Notes: generated by a model from the letters alone, not told the origin. A stretch of 64,000 bases of DNA from Phocaeicola_A sp045545095 (GCA_045545095.1 JAZQAG010000007.1:1-64000); one strand, 5' to 3'. Counted from the first letter of the stretch, positions 8,961 through 18,266 are shown. Translations and numbers: made by a program.

Positions 8961-10367
8961 CTATTTACACATAGTACACCCTTGGCACTTGCCCATCTCT
9001 CCACGAAAACGTTTCTCCACGAGTAGGTGCAAGCGGTCCCGTAAGGCATCAAGGCGGATATTGTCCACCACATCACCAACAAAAGCAAACATCAGAAGCA
9101 GACGGGCCTCTTGCTCGCTGATACCTCGCTGACGCATGTAGAAGAGGGCATTTTCATCAAGTTGTCCGACTGTTGCCCCATGGCTGCATTTCACATCATC
9201 AGCATAGATTTCCAACTGAGGCTGGGTGTACATACGTGCCTGACGAGTGACGCACAAGTTACGGTTGGTCTGTTCAGAAGCAGTATGTTGTGCCCCTTCA
9301 CGGACAAGCACCTTACCAGCAAAAGCCCCTGTAGCACTATCGTCAAGGACATATTTATACAATTCACGACTGGTGCAATCAGGAACCTGATGGTCGATGA
9401 AAGTATGGTTGTCCACATGCTGATTTTTGTCGGCAATAGCCATACCCGAGAGATTGATGTAAGCCCCCTGCCCGGCAAGAGTGACACGAGTAGTGTTACG
9501 TGTCAAGCCATTATGCAAGGTTATCCCACCTACCAGCACATTGCTGTCAGCCTCTTGGTACACATTGAGGTAGCTGAAACGACGGGTTGCCGTAGTATTC
9601 TCTTCCAGTTCATAGAAATCAAGTGTAGCACCGGTTCCCACATAGGCCTCTATAACTTGCGTTGCCAGAAAATCGACCTTGTCCATGGCATGATCGCACA
9701 TCAACAAACGCGCTTGCGCACCATCTTCCAAGATAACCAACACCCGACGGTTGACCATAAAGTTTACATCCGCACGCAAGATATTCACCAATTGTATAGG
9801 TTTCTCCACCACTACGCCCTTGGGCACATAAAGGAGCAATCCATCTTGCGCCAACATGGTATTGAGTGCCACCACTGCATCTTTGGAAGTCTCTGCCAAT
9901 TTCCCATAATATCTGCCCACCAACTCGGGATACGACTCAGACAAATCTTTAAGACTGCCAAGCAATACACCTTCCGGCAGATTACTCTTGGGCAATGCCT
10001 TATTATAAAAGCTATCATTCGCCACAAAGTAGAGAGCCGTACTCATATTGGGCACGTCGCACTTGAACACGTCATAGGGATTGACCGGAATATCCAATCT
10101 ATTGAGATTGAGACCATAATCCGGTTCAAAGGCTTTACTGACATCTGTATATTTATATTCCTCGTCCTTCCGGGTAGAAAATCCCAGACGCTTAAAATCC
10201 TCAAAAGCCTTTGCGCGAAGGGAGTTCAACACCTCAGTACTATGCTTGCAAATCATAGCCTCGCACTGGGCAAAAAGTTCTATATATTGAGTAGCGGACC
10301 CTCCCCCCTGCCCCTCCCTGTAATGGAGGGGAGTAGATAGTCCCGACTTGTTATGATTGCTGTTCAT
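8961..10367 (-). CDS. sufD: SufD Fe-S cluster assembly protein, repeat-derived N-terminus
   Basis: SufD partners with SufB and SufC in the scaffold complex. The 468-aa product has the SufBD right-handed beta-helix core (for example VLVREGAQHTASEQTNRNLC and KCSHGATVGQLDENALFYM), and ends in a Cys-rich tail KCQGCTMCK. The first about 24 residues look foreign: STPLHYREGQGGGS is encoded by a copy of dispersed repeat family D (10298-10332). Recognisable family sequence begins only at QYIELF. The ATG at 10367 lies between two oppositely oriented family-D copies. The repeat therefore seems to have supplied the start codon and N-terminal extension. Confidence 0.93.
   Translation of the reverse strand: MNSNHNKSGLSTPLHYREGQGGGSATQYIELFAQCEAMICKHSTEVLNSLRAKAFEDFKRLGFSTRKDEEYKYTDVSKAFEPDYGLNLNRLDIPVNPYDVFKCDVPNMSTALYFVANDSFYNKALPKSNLPEGVLLGSLKDLSESYPELVGRYYGKLAETSKDAVVALNTMLAQDGLLLYVPKGVVVEKPIQLVNILRADVNFMVNRRVLVILEDGAQARLLMCDHAMDKVDFLATQVIEAYVGTGATLDFYELEENTTATRRFSYLNVYQEADSNVLVGGITLHNGLTRNTTRVTLAGQGAYINLSGMAIADKNQHVDNHTFIDHQVPDCTSRELYKYVLDDSATGAFAGKVLVREGAQHTASEQTNRNLCVTRQARMYTQPQLEIYADDVKCSHGATVGQLDENALFYMRQRGISEQEARLLLMFAFVGDVVDNIRLDALRDRLHLLVEKRFRGEMGKCQGCTMCK
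10298..10332. repeat. Family D repeat copy translated inside sufD
   Basis: This C-rich 35-bp element ends in CCCCTCCCTGTAATGGAGGGG. It lies in frame within the 5' end of sufD. It is the near-perfect inverse of the copy at 10404-10437. Confidence 0.85.
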
Positions 10368-10403
10368 TATAATCTTTAATGTAATAGATGGAATAAGTAT
10401 TCA

Positions 10404-10437
10404 TACCCCTCCATACAGGGAGGGGTCAGGGGAGGGT
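10404..10437. repeat. Family D repeat copy overlapping the sufC stop
   Basis: CCCCTCCATACAGGGAGGGG followed by TCAGGGGAGGGT. On the minus strand it encodes the last SufC residues (TLP) and the TGA stop at 10426-10428. Together with 10298-10332 it forms a composite inverted repeat of about 140 bp across the sufC-sufD junction. Confidence 0.85.
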
Positions 10438-11184
10438 CTGTACCTCACGCTTTATCCAGTCGAAGCCGCGTTGTTCGATTTCCTGAGCCAGATCAGGGCC
10501 ACCGGTTTTCACGATACGACCGTCCAACAGGACATGCACTATATCCGGCTTGAGGTAATCCAACAGACGCTGGTAATGGGTAATCACTATGGCGCTGGTC
10601 TCTGGAGTACGCAATTTGTTGAACCCTTCAGCCACGATGCGGAGAGCATCCACATCCAGACCGGAGTCCGTCTCATCAAGGATGGCAAAAGTCGGTTCCA
10701 GCATCGCCATTTGGAAAATCTCATTACGCTTCTTCTCTCCACCGCTGAACCCTTCGTTCACACTGCGGTTTGCCAACTTTCCATCCAGTTCCACAATGGC
10801 ACGCTTCTCGCGCATCAGTTTCAGGAACTCACTGGCTGTGAGGGCAGGCAGTCCCTTATACTTACGATGCTCATTCACTGCCGCACGCATGAAGTTGACC
10901 ATCGACACTCCGGGAATCTCCACAGGGTGTTGGAAAGAGAGGAACAAGCCCTCGTGTGCACGGTCTTCGGGACTCATGGCAAGCAGGTCTTTACCATTAT
11001 AGGTCACACTTCCCTTGGTCACCTCGTAAGCCGGATGCCCCACAAGCACATTGCTCAGCGTACTCTTACCCGCTCCATTCTGCCCCATCAGAGCGTGCAC
11101 TTCGCCCGGTTTCACCTCCAGATTGATGCCTTTCAATATCTCTTTGCCATTGATGCTGGCGTGCAAATCTTTAATTTCTAACAT
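10426..11184 (-). CDS. sufC: SufC ABC-type ATPase
   Basis: SufC is the ATPase of the SufBCD Fe-S scaffold. Walker A is MGQNGAGKST, the Q-loop region FQHPVEIPG, the ABC signature FSGGEKKRNEI and Walker B FAILDETDSGLD, all intact. The length (252 aa from the ATG at 11184, preferred over an upstream TTG) is normal. The last three residues and the stop codon lie inside a family-D repeat, so the native C-terminus has been trimmed or replaced over a few residues. It sits between sufB and sufD, but both gaps hold inverted repeats. Confidence 0.96.
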   Translation of the reverse strand: MLEIKDLHASINGKEILKGINLEVKPGEVHALMGQNGAGKSTLSNVLVGHPAYEVTKGSVTYNGKDLLAMSPEDRAHEGLFLSFQHPVEIPGVSMVNFMRAAVNEHRKYKGLPALTASEFLKLMREKRAIVELDGKLANRSVNEGFSGGEKKRNEIFQMAMLEPTFAILDETDSGLDVDALRIVAEGFNKLRTPETSAIVITHYQRLLDYLKPDIVHVLLDGRIVKTGGPDLAQEIEQRGFDWIKREVQTLP

Positions 11185-11200
11185 CTTGTTCAATTATTAA

Positions 11201-11277
11201 TTTTTCAGACGCGGATGACGCGGATTATTATTCTTTTATCCTTAATTTATTTATCCGCGTCATCCGCGTCTGAAAAA
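11201..11277. repeat. Family A-like perfect inverted repeat between sufB and sufC
   Basis: Two perfect 25-bp arms (11201-11225 and 11253-11277) contain the word GACGCGGAT twice each and are separated by a 27-bp AT-rich loop. In the mRNA this would be a very stable hairpin between two genes whose products must be made in fixed ratio. Confidence 0.9.
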
Positions 11278-11310
11278 TAAAGACAATTATTTCTGTATTT
11301 ACTTTCTTAT

Positions 11311-12783
11311 TTATCCCACACTGCCCTCCAACGAGATGCTGAGCAGTTTTTGTGCTTCAACAGCAAACTCCATAGGCAGTTTGTTTATCACTTCCTTGGC
11401 ATATCCGTTTACAATCAGCCCAATGGCTTCCTCGGTAGGAATGCCACGCTGGTTGCAATAGAACAGTTGGTCTTCACTGATTTTGGATGTTGTCGCCTCA
11501 TGTTCCACCACTGCCGTCTCGTTGCGGATATCCATATAAGGGAAGGTATGTGCACCACAGCTGCTGCCCAACAACAACGAGTCGCACTGACTGTAGTTTC
11601 GTGCCCCATCGGCTTTCTCTGCCACACGCACCAGTCCACGATAAGAATTCTGACTCTTACCTGCCGAGATACCTTTACTGATAATAGTACTACGGGTATT
11701 GCGCCCCAAGTGTATCATCTTGGTACCCGTATCTGCCTGCTGGTAATTGTTGGTCACAGCCACACTGTAAAACTCTGCTACAGAATTGTCGCCAGAGAGG
11801 ACACACGAAGGATATTTCCACGTAATGGCACTTCCTGTCTCCACCTGTGTCCACGACAGTTTGCTGTCCACTCCCTTGCAATGTCCACGTTTGGTCACGA
11901 AGTTATAGACACCGCCCTTTCCCTCGGCATCACCCGGATACCAATTCTGTACAGTACTGTACTTCACCTCGGCACGGTCATGCACCACAATCTCCACTAT
12001 GGCAGCATGAAGCTGGTTCTCGTCGCGCATAGGAGCCGTACATCCTTCCAGATAAGAGACGTAGCTGTCATCATCAGCCACAATGAGTGTCCGTTCGAAC
12101 TGTCCCGTGTTGGCTGCATTGATGCGGAAATAGGTGCTGAGTTCCATTGGACAACGCACACCTTTAGGGATATAAACGAATGAACCATCGCTGAAGACTG
12201 CCGAGTTAAGCGCAGCAAAGAAGTTGTCGCGATAAGGAACCACCGAACCAAGATATTTCTGTACCAAGTCGGGGTGTTCGCGCACCGCCTCACTGATAGA
12301 GCAGAAGATGATGCCCTTCTCCATCAGTGTCTCCTTAAAAGTTGTCTTCACCGACACCGAGTCCATCACGGCATCCACCGCCATGCCACTGAGAGCCATC
12401 TGTTCTTCCAAGGGAATACCCAGTTTGTCAAACGTCTTCAACAGCTCCGGGTCCACTTCATCCAGGCTCTTCGGTGCATCCTTCTTCTTTGCAGTAGGGT
12501 CAGCATAGTACGAGATGGCCTGATAGTCTATCTCTGGAATATCAAGGTGCGCCCATGTAGGCATCTCCATAGTCTGCCAATGGCGGAATGCTTTCAGGCG
12601 GAATTCCAGAAGCCATTCCGGTTCCTGTTTCTTCATTGAGATCAAACGGACAACATCCTCGTTCAATCCTCTTTCAATAATTTCTGTATGAACGTCCGTA
12701 GTGAAGCCATATTTATACTTCTCCTGCGTCAGTTCCTTGACATATTTATTGGGTTCTTCTTTCTTTTTCTCCATATCTTCCAT
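11311..12783 (-). CDS. sufB: SufB Fe-S cluster scaffold protein
   Basis: SufB is the 490-aa scaffold subunit of SufBCD, on which nascent clusters form. It shows the typical N-terminal region (KYKYGFTTDVHTEIIERGLNE), the beta-helix core with SYLEGCTAPMRDENQLHAA, and the C-terminal SSCGAHTFPYMDI, EHEATTSKISEDQLFY and NQRGIPTEEAIGLIVNGYA. The gene starts 6 bp after cvpA and probably shares the rimP-nusA-infB-cvpA transcript. A second in-frame ATG lies three codons downstream; the choice does not affect the call. Confidence 0.96.
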   Translation of the reverse strand: MEDMEKKKEEPNKYVKELTQEKYKYGFTTDVHTEIIERGLNEDVVRLISMKKQEPEWLLEFRLKAFRHWQTMEMPTWAHLDIPEIDYQAISYYADPTAKKKDAPKSLDEVDPELLKTFDKLGIPLEEQMALSGMAVDAVMDSVSVKTTFKETLMEKGIIFCSISEAVREHPDLVQKYLGSVVPYRDNFFAALNSAVFSDGSFVYIPKGVRCPMELSTYFRINAANTGQFERTLIVADDDSYVSYLEGCTAPMRDENQLHAAIVEIVVHDRAEVKYSTVQNWYPGDAEGKGGVYNFVTKRGHCKGVDSKLSWTQVETGSAITWKYPSCVLSGDNSVAEFYSVAVTNNYQQADTGTKMIHLGRNTRSTIISKGISAGKSQNSYRGLVRVAEKADGARNYSQCDSLLLGSSCGAHTFPYMDIRNETAVVEHEATTSKISEDQLFYCNQRGIPTEEAIGLIVNGYAKEVINKLPMEFAVEAQKLLSISLEGSVG

Positions 12784-12789
12784 ACAGCA

Positions 12790-13305
12790 TCATGATTTCT
12801 GGCCCTGTCCAACAATCTGTTCTCCCACATGTTTGACTGCAGGAATGAACATGCCCACAAAATCTCTTACTGGTTCATACAACACAGATCCTTCTATCGT
12901 TGTTTGAGGCACCAGTTCCTTTTCTTTATCAACGAACTCCAGCAATTGGATGAGCAGCCCGATGAGCAACATGAATTTGACAGTCCCCAATGCACCGCCC
13001 AACAGTCTGTCTATCCATCCTAAATGTATCATTTGTAGCGCCTTACTCAGGAACGATGCCAAAAGGGAGAAAAGCAGGGGGACAACAATCCATAACATAA
13101 AAAAAGCCAGTATCCGAGCTACGGTTACCGACACACCTATACTGGGAGCTATCCATTCACCAACTTCGGAGAATAAAGCACGTGCCACCAACAATCCCAC
13201 AATCAATCCTATCAAAGAAGAGAGTTGGCGCACAAAGCCCTTCACCATTCCCCATACAACACCGATACCAATAAATACCAATATGATAATGTCTATTGCT
13301 GACAT
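12790..13305 (-). CDS. CvpA-family membrane protein
   Basis: The 171-aa protein has four predicted membrane spans (about 5-25, 28-48, 62-85 and 100-122) and the CvpA-family sequence DIIILVFIGIGVVWGMVKGF, then a short C-terminal tail (GEQIVGQGQKS). CvpA homologues are inner-membrane proteins linked to colicin V production in E. coli and to envelope resistance more widely; the molecular role is unclear. It lies between infB and sufB, 6 bp from sufB. I believe this order is conserved in Bacteroides, so this is probably a true operon member. Confidence 0.85.
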   Translation of the reverse strand: MSAIDIIILVFIGIGVVWGMVKGFVRQLSSLIGLIVGLLVARALFSEVGEWIAPSIGVSVTVARILAFFMLWIVVPLLFSLLASFLSKALQMIHLGWIDRLLGGALGTVKFMLLIGLLIQLLEFVDKEKELVPQTTIEGSVLYEPVRDFVGMFIPAVKHVGEQIVGQGQKS

Positions 13306-13317
13306 AGTTATTCTTTA

Positions 13318-13378
13318 GGCACGGATTACGCGGATTACACAGAGAGTAAAAATCCGTGTTATCCGCGTAATCTGCACC
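13318..13378. repeat. Family A inverted repeat between infB and cvpA
   Basis: Arms GGCACGGATTACGCGGATTA.. (13318-13340) and ..TTATCCGCGTAATCTGCACC (13356-13378) are imperfectly complementary around a 15-nt loop. This is a close relative of the copies at 8858 and 54646. Confidence 0.85.
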
Positions 13379-13392
13379 AATTAATATAAATA

Positions 13393-16344
13393 TTATAATG
13401 TCTGTTTCACCTCTATTTCCTGGAAGGACTCGATGATATCGCCCACCTGAATGTCGTTATAGCCAACAAGGCTGATACCACACTCGAAGTTGGTTCCCAC
13501 CTCCTTCACATCGTCCTTGAAACGTTTCAAGGCATTGATGTTTCCGGTAAAGATTACGATACCGTCGCGGATAAGGCGTGCCTTGTCCGAACGTTTCACC
13601 TTTCCTTCCTTCACCATAGCACCGGCCACGGTACCCACCTTGGTGATACGGAACACCTCGCGCACCTCGATAGTAGAGGTAACCTCTTCCTTCACCACCG
13701 GAGCAAGCATACCCACCATAGCGGCCTTCACCTCTTCGATGGCATCGTAGATTACCGAATACTTGCGGATATCCACACCGTTCTGTTCGGCCAACTTGGC
13801 GGCTGAAGCAGAAGGACGCACCTGGAAACCTACGATGATGGCACCCGATGCAGAAGCCAGTACGACATCTGACTCGGAAATCTGTCCCACACCCTTGTGC
13901 AGCACATTCACCTGAATCTGCTCGGTAGAGAGTTTTATCAACGAATCACTCAATGCCTCGACAGAGCCGTCCACGTCACCCTTCACAATGATGTTCAACT
14001 CATGGAAGTCACCCAAAGCCAAACGACGGCCCACCTCATCAAGGGTAAGCATCTTCTGGGTACGCAAGCCCTGTTCGCGTTGCAACTGTTCACGCTTGTT
14101 GGCAATCTCGCGTGCCTCCTGTTCTGTCTCTATCACGTGGAAGGTATCACCAGCAGCAGGCGCACCGTTCAGACCGAGAATCAATACCGGTTCGGCCGGT
14201 CCGGCCTCTTTCACACGCTGGTTACGCTCGTTGAACATCGCCTTGATCTTACCATAATGTGTACCTGCCAACACGATATCACCCACGCGGAGTGTCCCAT
14301 TCGACACGAGCACAGTGGCCACATAACCACGTCCCTTATCCAATGATGATTCGATGATAGAACCGGTAGCCTTACGGTCGGGGTTGGCCTTCAATTCCAA
14401 CATTTCAGCCTCCAGCAATACCTTCTCGAGCAGTTCTTCCACACCGAGTCCCTGCTTGGCAGAGATGTCCTGACTCTGATACTTGCCACCCCACTCCTCT
14501 ACGAGGAAGTTCATGGCAGCCAGTTCCTCCTTAATCTTATCGGGATTGGCGGCAGGCTTGTCCACCTTGTTGATGGCAAACACAATAGGCACTCCGGCAG
14601 CCATGGCATGGTTGATGGCCTCCTTTGTCTGAGGCATCACGCTATCATCAGCCGCCACAATGATAATGGCAATATCGGTAGCCTTGGCACCACGGGCACG
14701 CATGGCAGTAAATGCCTCGTGACCGGGAGTATCAAGGAAGGTGATGTTTCGTCCGTCGTCCAATGTCACGTGGTAAGCACCGATATGCTGGGTGATACCA
14801 CCTGCCTCACCGGCAATCACATTCGCCTTACGGATATAGTCGAGCAACGAAGTCTTACCGTGGTCAACATGTCCCATCACCGTCACAATCGGAGCGCGGG
14901 GTTGCAAATCCTCCTCACGGTCCTCCTCCTCTGTGATGGCCTCAGCCACTTCGGCACTCACATATTCTGTCTGGAAGCCGAACTCTTCGGCCACCATATC
15001 AATAGTTTCAGCATCGAGGCGCTGGTTGATAGACACCATGATACCGATGCTCATGCAAGTACCGATAACCTTTGTCACAGGCACATCCATCATGTTTGCC
15101 AACTCGTTGGCTGTCACAAATTCTGTAAGCTTGAGTACTTTGCTTTCCATTTCCTCCTGCTTCTCCAGTTCCATCTGGCGGTTGAAGGCATTTTCGCGTT
15201 TCTCCTTGCGGAACTTCGCACCCTTATTTTTACCTTTAGCTGTCAGACGGGCCAAAGTTTCTTTCACCTGCTTGGCCACATCCTCATCGCTCACCTCAGC
15301 CTTCAGGATAGCCTTTTTGTTACGGTCACGGTCTTTATCCTTACGCTTACGGTCATTCTTGTCAGCAGGAGCTGCTCCGGGGTAAGAGCCATTTGCTTGT
15401 TTGGGAGCAGACTGTCGGTTAGCATTACCCACACTTGCTCCTTCTTTGGCTATATCTACGCGTTCCTTATTTATACGGTTGCGTTTTTTCTTTTTCTTGG
15501 CGTCGTCACCTCCGTTCGCCTCACCATCCTTGCGGATATCTTTCATGATAGACTCCCGCAGTTGCTTGCGCTGTTCCTGACGCTGACGGTCCTTCTCCTC
15601 CCGTTCCTTCTTACGCTCCTCTTTGGATTTCTTTTTGGGACGGGTAGATTGGTTCAGTGCAGCCAGGTCTATCTGACCCACCACATTGATTTTGGAAACG
15701 AATTCCGGAGTTCTCAGTTTGAATACCGCATCATCCTTCGGTTCCTCTTCGGGTTCAGCATCAGCCACCTTCGGTTCTACAGTCTTCTCAGGTTCTACAG
15801 TCTTCGCGGGTTGTTCTTTCTCCACCACCTGTTCAATGACAGGTTCCACTGGAGCCTCCACCTGTTCAGGGGCCTCCTGCACCACTGGTTCTTCTTTCAC
15901 CTTTTCCACAGGCTCTTCCTTCACAGGATTCACGGGTGCGGCCTCAGGAGTTTCCTTCACCTCCTCCACAACGGGTTCTTCAGTTGTTTCCTTGACCTTT
16001 TCTGAAGGCTTCTTGTTCAATTCATCTAGGTCCACTTTACCCACCTGCTTGAATTTGGGACGCAGATCTTCTGCTACCCCCAGACGGACAACCTCCTCAG
16101 TCTTCTTCTCTACAGGTTTTTCTTCCTTAACCTTCTTCTGTTGTTCACGGGCACTCTTTTCCGCCTTACCGCGCAAGACCCCATCCTTGTCAAACTCATT
16201 GACCAAGGCCTCGTATTGTTCATCAGTTATCTTTGCATTCGGGTTGTCTTCCACATCGCCGAATCCTTTTTTCTGCAGGAACTCAACGACTGTCGGGAGT
16301 CCTACCCTCAAATCTCTTATTACTTTACTTAGTCTTACTGCCAT
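13393..16344 (-). CDS. infB: Translation initiation factor IF-2
   Basis: IF-2 is the GTPase that delivers initiator tRNA to the ribosome. The 983-aa protein begins with an IF2_N domain (about 1-55) and then a long charged, low-complexity linker rich in Lys/Glu/Pro/Val (about 60-370). The G domain follows: GHVDHGKTSLLDYIRK (about 490), DTPGHEAF and INKVDKPAAN. Beta-barrel domains II and IV follow to the C-terminus. Length is normal for Bacteroidetes, whose IF-2 N-terminus is long. The gene lies 121 bp downstream of nusA, a gap occupied by a family-C repeat. Confidence 0.97.
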   Translation of the reverse strand: MAVRLSKVIRDLRVGLPTVVEFLQKKGFGDVEDNPNAKITDEQYEALVNEFDKDGVLRGKAEKSAREQQKKVKEEKPVEKKTEEVVRLGVAEDLRPKFKQVGKVDLDELNKKPSEKVKETTEEPVVEEVKETPEAAPVNPVKEEPVEKVKEEPVVQEAPEQVEAPVEPVIEQVVEKEQPAKTVEPEKTVEPKVADAEPEEEPKDDAVFKLRTPEFVSKINVVGQIDLAALNQSTRPKKKSKEERKKEREEKDRQRQEQRKQLRESIMKDIRKDGEANGGDDAKKKKKRNRINKERVDIAKEGASVGNANRQSAPKQANGSYPGAAPADKNDRKRKDKDRDRNKKAILKAEVSDEDVAKQVKETLARLTAKGKNKGAKFRKEKRENAFNRQMELEKQEEMESKVLKLTEFVTANELANMMDVPVTKVIGTCMSIGIMVSINQRLDAETIDMVAEEFGFQTEYVSAEVAEAITEEEDREEDLQPRAPIVTVMGHVDHGKTSLLDYIRKANVIAGEAGGITQHIGAYHVTLDDGRNITFLDTPGHEAFTAMRARGAKATDIAIIIVAADDSVMPQTKEAINHAMAAGVPIVFAINKVDKPAANPDKIKEELAAMNFLVEEWGGKYQSQDISAKQGLGVEELLEKVLLEAEMLELKANPDRKATGSIIESSLDKGRGYVATVLVSNGTLRVGDIVLAGTHYGKIKAMFNERNQRVKEAGPAEPVLILGLNGAPAAGDTFHVIETEQEAREIANKREQLQREQGLRTQKMLTLDEVGRRLALGDFHELNIIVKGDVDGSVEALSDSLIKLSTEQIQVNVLHKGVGQISESDVVLASASGAIIVGFQVRPSASAAKLAEQNGVDIRKYSVIYDAIEEVKAAMVGMLAPVVKEEVTSTIEVREVFRITKVGTVAGAMVKEGKVKRSDKARLIRDGIVIFTGNINALKRFKDDVKEVGTNFECGISLVGYNDIQVGDIIESFQEIEVKQTL

Positions 16345-16352
16345 AATTTCAT

Positions 16353-16447
16353 TTACAATTTACCAAGTACAATTTACAATCCGTCACATCCTAATTTACT
16401 TTGTACAACGCAAAGCTGTTACCGGCTCAATTGTACATTGTAAATTG
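16353..16447. repeat. Family C inverted repeat between nusA and infB
   Basis: The word CAATTTACAAT and the word GTACAATT occur in the left part (16353-16381), with inverse copies at 16429-16447 (AATTGTACATTGTAAATTG). The left half holds two tandem copies of ATTTACAATTTAC-like sequence. This is AT-rich, unlike families A and D, but it has the same arm design. Confidence 0.75.
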
Positions 16448-16465
16448 CTAAAATTGTCAATGCTT

Positions 16466-17722
16466 TTATTCTTCAAACTCTGCTCTTAATATATCCAGTA
16501 TCTCATCCACGGTATCCTCTTCGAGGTCAGCCTTTTCGATAAGCATATCGCGCGGTGCGCCCAACACGCCCTTAGCGGTATCGATACCCAGTTTCTTGAT
16601 GGCATCAATAACCCATCCGTCAATCTCGTCGCGGAACTCATCCAGCATGATATCCTCTTCGCCTTCGCCCTCTTCCAGTTCACGGTACACATCGATGGTG
16701 TATTCTGTCAGCATACTGGCCAGTTTGATATTCATACCCTGCTTACCGATAGCCAATGAAACCTCTTCCGGTTTGAGATAAACCTCGGCCTTGTGGTTTT
16801 CGGCATCCAGTTCCAAGGTGCTCACCTTTGCCGGACTGAGGGCACGTTTGATAAACAGTTCGATATTGCTGGTAAAGGGGATCACATCAATATTTTCGTT
16901 GCGCAATTCACGCACGATGCCACGGATACGTGAACCCTGTACACCCACACATGCGCCTACCGGATCAATGCGGTCATCATAGGATTCTACAGCAATCTTG
17001 GCACGCTCACCAGGGATACGGGCTATACGACGTACAGTAATGAGGCCGTCATTGATTTCGGGCACCTCATTCTCCAACAGACGTTGCAAGAACACGGGTG
17101 ATGTACGGCTCAAGATAATTTTGGGATTGTTATTCACATTGTCCACACGAGCCACCACAGCACGCACAGTCTCACCCTTGCGGTAGAAGTCAGAAGGTAT
17201 CTGTTCTGATTTCGGCAGCAACAGTTCATTACCTTCATCATCCAGCAAGAGCATCTCCTTCTTCCAGATCTGATAAACTTCAGCACTGATGATGGTGCCC
17301 ACCTTTTCTATATATTTATTGTACAGGCTGTCCTTTTCCAGTTCTAAGATTTTAGAAGCCAATGTCTGGCGCAGGTTCAGTATGGCACGACGGCCGAACT
17401 TCTCGAAGAAGACCTCATCGGTCACCTCTTCGCCCACCTCGTACGAGTCATCAATCTTCTGCGCTTCGCTCAGAGAAATCTGCAAGTTCGGATTCACCAG
17501 TTCGTCATCTTCCACCACCTCGCGGTTTCTCCATATCTCGAAGTCACCCTTGTCAGGGTTCACAATCACATCATAGTTTTCATCAGTTCCGAACATTTTG
17601 GCTATCACGCTGCGGAAGCTCTCCTCCAGCACACTCACCATCGTAGCCCTGTCAATGTTCTTAGTCTCCTTAAATTCCGAGAACGTATCAATCAAGCTGA
17701 TTGTTTCTGCTTTCTTGGCCAT
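16466..17722 (-). CDS. nusA: Transcription elongation/antitermination factor NusA
   Basis: NusA binds RNA polymerase and nascent RNA to modulate pausing and termination. The 418-aa protein has the N-terminal RNAP-binding domain, an S1 domain (about 130-200) and two KH domains (VGACVGVQGSRIRGIVREL; LAIGKQGMNIKLA). It ends soon after the second KH with an acidic tail (LDILRAEFEE) and lacks the C-terminal acidic repeats of proteobacterial NusA, as is usual outside that group. It starts 5 bp after rimP. Confidence 0.96.
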   Translation of the reverse strand: MAKKAETISLIDTFSEFKETKNIDRATMVSVLEESFRSVIAKMFGTDENYDVIVNPDKGDFEIWRNREVVEDDELVNPNLQISLSEAQKIDDSYEVGEEVTDEVFFEKFGRRAILNLRQTLASKILELEKDSLYNKYIEKVGTIISAEVYQIWKKEMLLLDDEGNELLLPKSEQIPSDFYRKGETVRAVVARVDNVNNNPKIILSRTSPVFLQRLLENEVPEINDGLITVRRIARIPGERAKIAVESYDDRIDPVGACVGVQGSRIRGIVRELRNENIDVIPFTSNIELFIKRALSPAKVSTLELDAENHKAEVYLKPEEVSLAIGKQGMNIKLASMLTEYTIDVYRELEEGEGEEDIMLDEFRDEIDGWVIDAIKKLGIDTAKGVLGAPRDMLIEKADLEEDTVDEILDILRAEFEE

Positions 17723-17727
17723 AATTC

Positions 17728-18195
17728 TTATTTGAAGCTTATTAAGTATTTAACATATTTTATTTCTCTATAGGTGAAGGTCAGGTCTTCATCCACCATC
17801 TTGGGACGCTTTTCTCCCTCAAGTTTCACTTTCTTGGCTACGGTCACTGTAAATTTCTCTTCATCAGCATCCTTCAGGACACCCGCCAACTTACGTCCGT
17901 CAGCCGTCAGCACTTCGACCTCCTTTCCGATATGGTTCAGGTATTGCTGGAGCACTTTGAAAGGCTGTCCGATACCGGCCGACCCCACTTCCAGTTCAAA
18001 GTCCTCCTGTTCCCTATCCAATTTGGATTCGATATAGCGGCTCAACTCCACACAATCTTCAATCCATACTCCCTCGGCATGATCTATCTCCACCACGATA
18101 CGGTTGTCGGGTGCCACCGATACATCTACCAAGAAATACTCCTTCTCGCTCAGCCATTCATTCACGATCTGGCTAACTACGCTTTTCTCAATCAT
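17728..18195 (-). CDS. rimP: Ribosome maturation factor RimP
   Basis: RimP (155 aa) assists 30S subunit maturation. The N-terminal domain contains NRIVVEIDHAEGVWIEDCVELSRYIE, and the Sm-like C-terminal domain includes VEVLTADGRKLAGVLKDAD. It is the first gene of the minus-strand operon rimP-nusA-infB-cvpA-sufBCD and is 5 bp from nusA. A possible promoter lies at 18267-18296. Confidence 0.93.
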   Translation of the reverse strand: MIEKSVVSQIVNEWLSEKEYFLVDVSVAPDNRIVVEIDHAEGVWIEDCVELSRYIESKLDREQEDFELEVGSAGIGQPFKVLQQYLNHIGKEVEVLTADGRKLAGVLKDADEEKFTVTVAKKVKLEGEKRPKMVDEDLTFTYREIKYVKYLISFK

Positions 18196-18266
18196 GCGTT
18201 TTCTAAACTGTAATAAATAAAAAATGGGGCCTTGTCAAGCCCCACACGTTATCATCATTTCGCCTG

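Noticed and set aside
9111..10340. Long plus-strand open frame (about 409 codons) opposite sufD
   Set aside because: It is antisense to the secure sufD gene, rich in His/Ile/Thr without domain signatures, and has no promoter or spacing of its own. It reflects codon bias of the real gene.
10357..11181. Plus-strand open frame opposite sufC
   Set aside because: It begins within a family-D repeat and runs antisense to an intact ATPase gene with all ABC motifs.
14608..16005. Long plus-strand open frame (about 465 codons) opposite infB
   Set aside because: It mirrors the charged low-complexity IF-2 linker and G domain. The translation is Leu/Phe/His-rich and matches no family.
15686..16489. Ser/Thr/Gly-rich plus-strand open frame opposite infB
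   Set aside because: It looks like a secreted low-complexity protein but is the reverse complement of the Glu/Lys/Pro/Val-rich IF-2 linker.
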